Part shown: positions 60,595-64,000 of the stretch, piece after piece
Layout: each line of letters starts with the position of its first letter
Position numbering within the stretch: the first letter of the stretch is position 1
Assembly (NCBI RefSeq): GCF_030733265.1
Contig: NZ_JASHJI010000001.1
Coordinates: 620,001-684,000 of the forward strand
Direction: 5' to 3'
From: Roseibium sp. MMSF_3412
GTDB taxonomy: Bacteria; Pseudomonadota; Alphaproteobacteria; Rhizobiales; Stappiaceae
DNA length: 64,000 nt
Notes under the pieces: generated by a model
Seen by the model: the letters and a program-made list of their open reading frames with translations, nothing else
Told to the model about the DNA's origin: nothing
Database searches by the model: none
Program-made: the position numbers and the translations under genes

Positions 60595-61807
60595 CCTTGG
60601 CGCGCGTCTTGAATTCGGGCCGGTCCCAGCTGCCCGTGTTCAGGATTTCCTCCAGCACTGCGACCGCATCGACAACATCCTGATGTGACAGGTAAAGAGG
60701 CGTGAAACCGAAGCGCATCACATCGGGCGCCCGGAAATCTCCGATGACACCGCCCGCGATAAGGGCCTGCATCACCGCATAGCCTTCCTCGAAGCGGAAG
60801 GACACCTGGCTGCCGCGCTCGTCAGCGTTGCGGGGGCTTGCCAATGTCAGTTGCGGGCACCTGGCCTCGACTTCAGAAATGAACAACTCGCTGAGCGAAA
60901 CCGACTTTGCCCTGATCGATGCCATGTCGACATCCTCAAACACGTCCAGCGCCGCATGGAGACTGGAAAGTGCGAGGATCGCCGGCGTCCCAACGGTCAT
61001 ACGATTGATGCCAGACACCGGCCTGTAATCGAGATCGAAGGCGAACGGGGCTTCATGCCCCATCCAGCCGGTCAGGGGCGATGTCACCTGGTCGAGGTGC
61101 CTTGCCGCGACATAGAGGAACGCCGGCGCTCCCGGGCCGCCATTGAGATACTTGTAGCCGCAGCCAATCGCGAAATCGGCATCTGCGCCTGCCAGATCAA
61201 CCTCGATCGCACCGGCCGAATGCGCCAGATCCCAGATCGCAATCGCTCCGGCATCGTGCGCTTTGCGTGTCAACGTCTTCATGTCATGCACACGGCCCGT
61301 CCGGTAGTCGACCTGAGTGAGCATCATGACCGCCACCTGATCGTCGAGGGAGGCTTCGACCTCTTCCGGTGCGACGATCTTGAGCTCGTGCCCCCGCACC
61401 AGCAGTTCCTTCAGCCCGGAAGCCACATAAAGATCGGTCGGGAAATTGCCGTTGTCGGAAAGAATGATCCTGCGGTCCGGATTGAGCGACAAGGCCGCCG
61501 ACAACACCTTGAACACGTTGACCGAGGTGCTGTCGCAGGCCACCACCGTGCCAGATGGTGCGCCGATGAGACGGCCGATCCGGTCGCCTGTGCGCTGAGG
61601 CAGGTCGATCCAGCTGTGTGTGTTCCAGGCACGGATCAGGCTCGTGCCCCATTCGGTTCCGATGACATCCGCAATTCTGTCCGGAACGTGTTTCGGCAGC
61701 ACACCGAGCGAGTTGCCGTCGAGATAGATCACGCCTTCCGGTATCGTGAAGGCATTTTTCTTGCTGGCTAAGGGATCGGTCTCATCTAGCGGGTGCGGTG
61801 AGGTCAT
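60587..61807 (-). CDS. kynU: Kynureninase
   Basis: The ATG at 61807 (MTSPHPLDETDPLASKKNAF) gives 406 residues. The family blocks are YLDGNSLGVLPKHVPDRI, SVNVFKVLSAAL, IWDLAHSAGAIEVDL and the PLP lysine in GCGYKYLNGGPGAP. It cleaves kynurenine to anthranilate and alanine (or hydroxykynurenine to hydroxyanthranilate). Tryptophan 2,3-dioxygenase and formamidase genes are not in the window. It is convergent with the GGDEF-EAL gene, with an 8-nt overlap of the coding ends. Confidence 0.93.
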   Translation of the reverse strand: MTSPHPLDETDPLASKKNAFTIPEGVIYLDGNSLGVLPKHVPDRIADVIGTEWGTSLIRAWNTHSWIDLPQRTGDRIGRLIGAPSGTVVACDSTSVNVFKVLSAALSLNPDRRIILSDNGNFPTDLYVASGLKELLVRGHELKIVAPEEVEASLDDQVAVMMLTQVDYRTGRVHDMKTLTRKAHDAGAIAIWDLAHSAGAIEVDLAGADADFAIGCGYKYLNGGPGAPAFLYVAARHLDQVTSPLTGWMGHEAPFAFDLDYRPVSGINRMTVGTPAILALSSLHAALDVFEDVDMASIRAKSVSLSELFISEVEARCPQLTLASPRNADERGSQVSFRFEEGYAVMQALIAGGVIGDFRAPDVMRFGFTPLYLSHQDVVDAVAVLEEILNTGSWDRPEFKTRAKVT

Positions 61808-62043
61808 CAACGGCTCTTTGGAACAAGGATGGAGAAAGAGGCCGCACGCTATCAAAGCCCGGTCCGGCAAACAACCACATCACCGTGAGCGTTCGCGCAA
61901 AACCACGAAACCTGCGGTCGCCGCACCGGATGTCGCAATCAGCACAGATTTGCCCGTATGAGCATCGGACGCCACCAGCCGTTTTGGTAGCTTGTGCGTT
62001 CAAGTAATCGACACCTGCAACCTCTGAAACGCGGTTTGGCTCC

Positions 62044-63438
62044 ATGTTCATCAGCGTCTTCGACATCTTCAAGATCGGTATCGGTCCTTCGAGTTCTCAC
62101 ACAGTCGGCCCGATGGTGGCCGTTGCCCGCTATCTGGAAAGGGTACGCGGTCTCGCCGGTGCCGAAGCATTGGCAGCCGGTCTCACCGTGACACTGCACG
62201 GATCGCTTGCCTTCACGGGCAAAGGGCATGCGACCGACAAGGCCATCTGCCTTGGCCTTCTGGGCGAGCGTCCGGATACGCTCGACCCGGATTGCGTCGA
62301 GCCGTTGCTGGCGGATCTTAACAGCGCACGGAAGCTCCGCATTCCAGGTCTGCCCGAGCTTGATTTCGATCCCGCGCGGGATGTGATCTTCGACTATGGC
62401 CCGCCGCTGCCGCTGCATGCCAACGGACTGACTTTCCGGCTTCTGGACAAGACCGGTTCCGAGATAGACAGCTTCGTCTACTATTCGATCGGCGGCGGCT
62501 TTGTCGTCAGCGAACCGGAACTCCGCAACACGACGAATGCACCGCTGAATGAACTGACGGCGCCGACCGTCCCGTTCCCTTTCGCCACGGCGAAGCAGAT
62601 GCTCGAGATGGGCCGGGAAGCGGGTCTGTCGATTGCGGAGATGAAGCTGCGCAACGAATGCGCCGACACGAAAGTCGAGGACGTAGAAGCGGGGATCGAC
62701 CGGCTCTGGTCGGCAATGGATGCGTGCATCAACCGGGGGATCACCCAGGCCGGTATCCTTCCCGGTGGCCTGAAGGTGAAACGGCGTGCGGCCGACATCT
62801 ACCAGCAGCTCGTTCGCGAAGGCCGCAGCAACCCGTTGTTCGAACACAGCGTGGTCGACTGGCTCGGCGTCTATGCGATGGCGGTGAACGAGGAAAACGC
62901 CGCCGGCGGGCGTGTCGTCACCGCACCGACCAACGGCGCAGCCGGCGTTATCCCCGCCGTCGCGCGCTATTACCTCGACCATTGCCCCACGGCCGATCAG
63001 GCAGGCGTGCGTATTTTCCTTCTGACGGCCGCCGCCGTCGGTGGCATCATCAAGGCGAACGCATCGATCTCCGGCGCGGAGGTCGGCTGCCAGGGGGAAG
63101 TCGGGTCCGCGTCGGCGATGGCCGCGGCAGGACTGTGCGCAGCGCTAGGCGGCACGAACGAGCAGATCGAAAACGCTGCCGAGATCGCGCTCGAACATCA
63201 CCTTGGCATGACGTGCGACCCGATTGGTGGTCTCGTTCAGGTTCCGTGCATCGAGCGCAACGCGCTCGGTTCGGTCAAGGCCGTCACGGCCGCCTCGCTT
63301 GCCCTGCGTGGTGATGGAACGCATTTCGTGCCGCTGGACGGGTGCATCGAAACCATGCGCCAGACCGGCATGGACATGATGGAGCAGTACAAGGAAACCT
63401 CGCAAGGTGGCCTCGCCGTTAACATCGTCGAATGTTAA
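62044..63438 (+). CDS. sdaA: L-serine ammonia-lyase (single-chain, iron-sulfur type)
   Basis: The 464-residue enzyme has the beta-type N-terminal domain ([27 protein letters not shown]) and the alpha-type catalytic domain with [52 protein letters not shown] and [21 protein letters not shown]; the cysteines in these blocks bind the 4Fe-4S cluster. It converts serine to pyruvate and ammonia. The gene is preceded by a 236-bp gap and followed by an AspT-type transporter start 115 bp later. A TTAACAT/ATGTTAA inverted repeat spans its stop codon. Confidence 0.94.
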   Translation: MFISVFDIFKIGIGPSSSHTVGPMVAVARYLERVRGLAGAEALAAGLTVTLHGSLAFTGKGHATDKAICLGLLGERPDTLDPDCVEPLLADLNSARKLRIPGLPELDFDPARDVIFDYGPPLPLHANGLTFRLLDKTGSEIDSFVYYSIGGGFVVSEPELRNTTNAPLNELTAPTVPFPFATAKQMLEMGREAGLSIAEMKLRNECADTKVEDVEAGIDRLWSAMDACINRGITQAGILPGGLKVKRRAADIYQQLVREGRSNPLFEHSVVDWLGVYAMAVNEENAAGGRVVTAPTNGAAGVIPAVARYYLDHCPTADQAGVRIFLLTAAAVGGIIKANASISGAEVGCQGEVGSASAMAAAGLCAALGGTNEQIENAAEIALEHHLGMTCDPIGGLVQVPCIERNALGSVKAVTAASLALRGDGTHFVPLDGCIETMRQTGMDMMEQYKETSQGGLAVNIVEC

Positions 63439-63553
63439 AGTACTGACAAAAATGACAATTTCGAAGAAAAGTTTGCTGTAAGCGACGAAACCGGCAATAG
63501 TCTCTCCCTGGGTTGGTGTTCTACTCCTTTGCACCAATCAAGGGAGGCTTTAG

Positions 63554-64000
63554 ATGGATGTCTTGACATGGCTGGCGGCGCAGTCGTCGCTAGTGTTCCT
63601 GTTCATTGCGGTCGCGCTGGGGTATTTTGCCGGCAAGCTGAAGATCGGCAATTTCGTTCTCGGCGGCATCGCCGGAACGTTGATCATGGGCGTCGTGCTC
63701 GGACAGGTCGGGGTCACGATCGACAGTGCGGTCAAGGATATTTTCTTCGCCCTGTTCATCTATGCGGTCGGCTATCAGGGCGGGCCCCAGTTCTTCCGGG
63801 CGCTGTCCCTGAAGTCACTCAACCAGCTCCTTTCAGCTGCGGTCATGTGTATCCTCGGGCTTCTCACGGTGCTCGTGTTTGCATGGAGTTTCGGCCTTGA
63901 CCGGGGAACGGCAGCCGGACTTGCCGCAGGTGGACTGACCCAGTCGGCAATCATTGGAACAGCCGGCGAAACCATCCAGAAACTCAGCGTTTCCGCCGAC
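63554..64000 (+). CDS. AspT/YidE-type transporter, N-terminal part, cut by window edge
   Basis: The ATG at 63554, after an AGGGAGG ribosome site, opens a frame that continues past the right edge. The first 149 residues hold about five membrane helices (SLVFLFIAVALGYFAGKLKIGNFVLGG in two parts; IFFALFIYAVGYQGGPQFFRAL; LLSAAVMCILGLLTVLVFAW) and GLAAGGLTQSAIIGTAGETIQKL. This is the AspT (aspartate:alanine exchanger) / YidE-YbjL duplication family. Its substrate is not predictable, though proximity to serine dehydratase hints at amino acids. Confidence 0.85.
   Translation, partial: MDVLTWLAAQSSLVFLFIAVALGYFAGKLKIGNFVLGGIAGTLIMGVVLGQVGVTIDSAVKDIFFALFIYAVGYQGGPQFFRALSLKSLNQLLSAAVMCILGLLTVLVFAWSFGLDRGTAAGLAAGGLTQSAIIGTAGETIQKLSVSAD

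Overview
The window reads as a chromosomal segment of a GC-rich alphaproteobacterium, most likely a marine member of the Hyphomicrobiales near Roseibium/Labrenzia (Stappiaceae). This is an inference from gene content: RirA with TGA-N9-TCA iron boxes, a choXWV/betIAB choline module, the cysG-DUF2849-cysI-cysH-DUF934 order, IalB and BA14K proteins, and alphaproteobacterial CATCCCGG palindromic repeats. Coding density is about 90 percent. I see no rRNA, tRNA, CRISPR array, prophage or intact insertion sequence.

Layout. 1-5511: polyamine catabolism, with the start of a PotF-like binding protein, two glutamine-synthetase-like gamma-glutamylpolyamine synthetases, a class III aminotransferase, and a GntR/FadR regulator with two TGTGATCAC operators. 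5533-10819: a minus-strand envelope cassette of unknown role (HupE/UreJ-like, parvulin-like, secreted hypothetical, two-TM miniprotein, DUF3604 PHP-like hydrolase). 11044-15655: a YCII/DGPF gene with its ECF42-type sigma factor, a divergent SDR/LysR pair, and a VOC-MAPEG pair. The YCII and VOC genes share the same upstream hexamers at identical spacing, so they probably form one sigma regulon. Two copies of a TA-flanked MITE lie in this stretch.

15977-24550: a single-substrate exosortase system (exosortase with EpsI-like C-terminus, VIT/VWA target with a PEP-CTERM-like anchor, dedicated response regulator and histidine kinase), followed by a membrane-fused spermidine-synthase-like protein. 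24662-29484: assimilatory sulfate reduction and siroheme synthesis. 29760-40312: ialB, a thiolase, an alpha-glucosidase under a LacI-type palindrome, an LPS-type glycosyltransferase, a degenerate REC/HD-GYP protein, a YhiN-type flavoprotein, DUF188, BA14K and a cold-shock protein. 40313-40942 is an island of interspersed palindromic repeats.

40943-47860: choline uptake (ChoX, ChoW, ChoV) and oxidation to glycine betaine (BetI, BetA, BetB). 47994-52941: a class III adenylate cyclase, hemP with tandem iron boxes, rirA, a LacI regulator and a second YhiN-type flavoprotein. 53282-57917: a complete branched-chain amino acid ABC transporter. 58498-64000: a PAS-GGDEF-EAL protein, kynureninase, L-serine dehydratase, and the start of an AspT-type transporter cut by the window edge.
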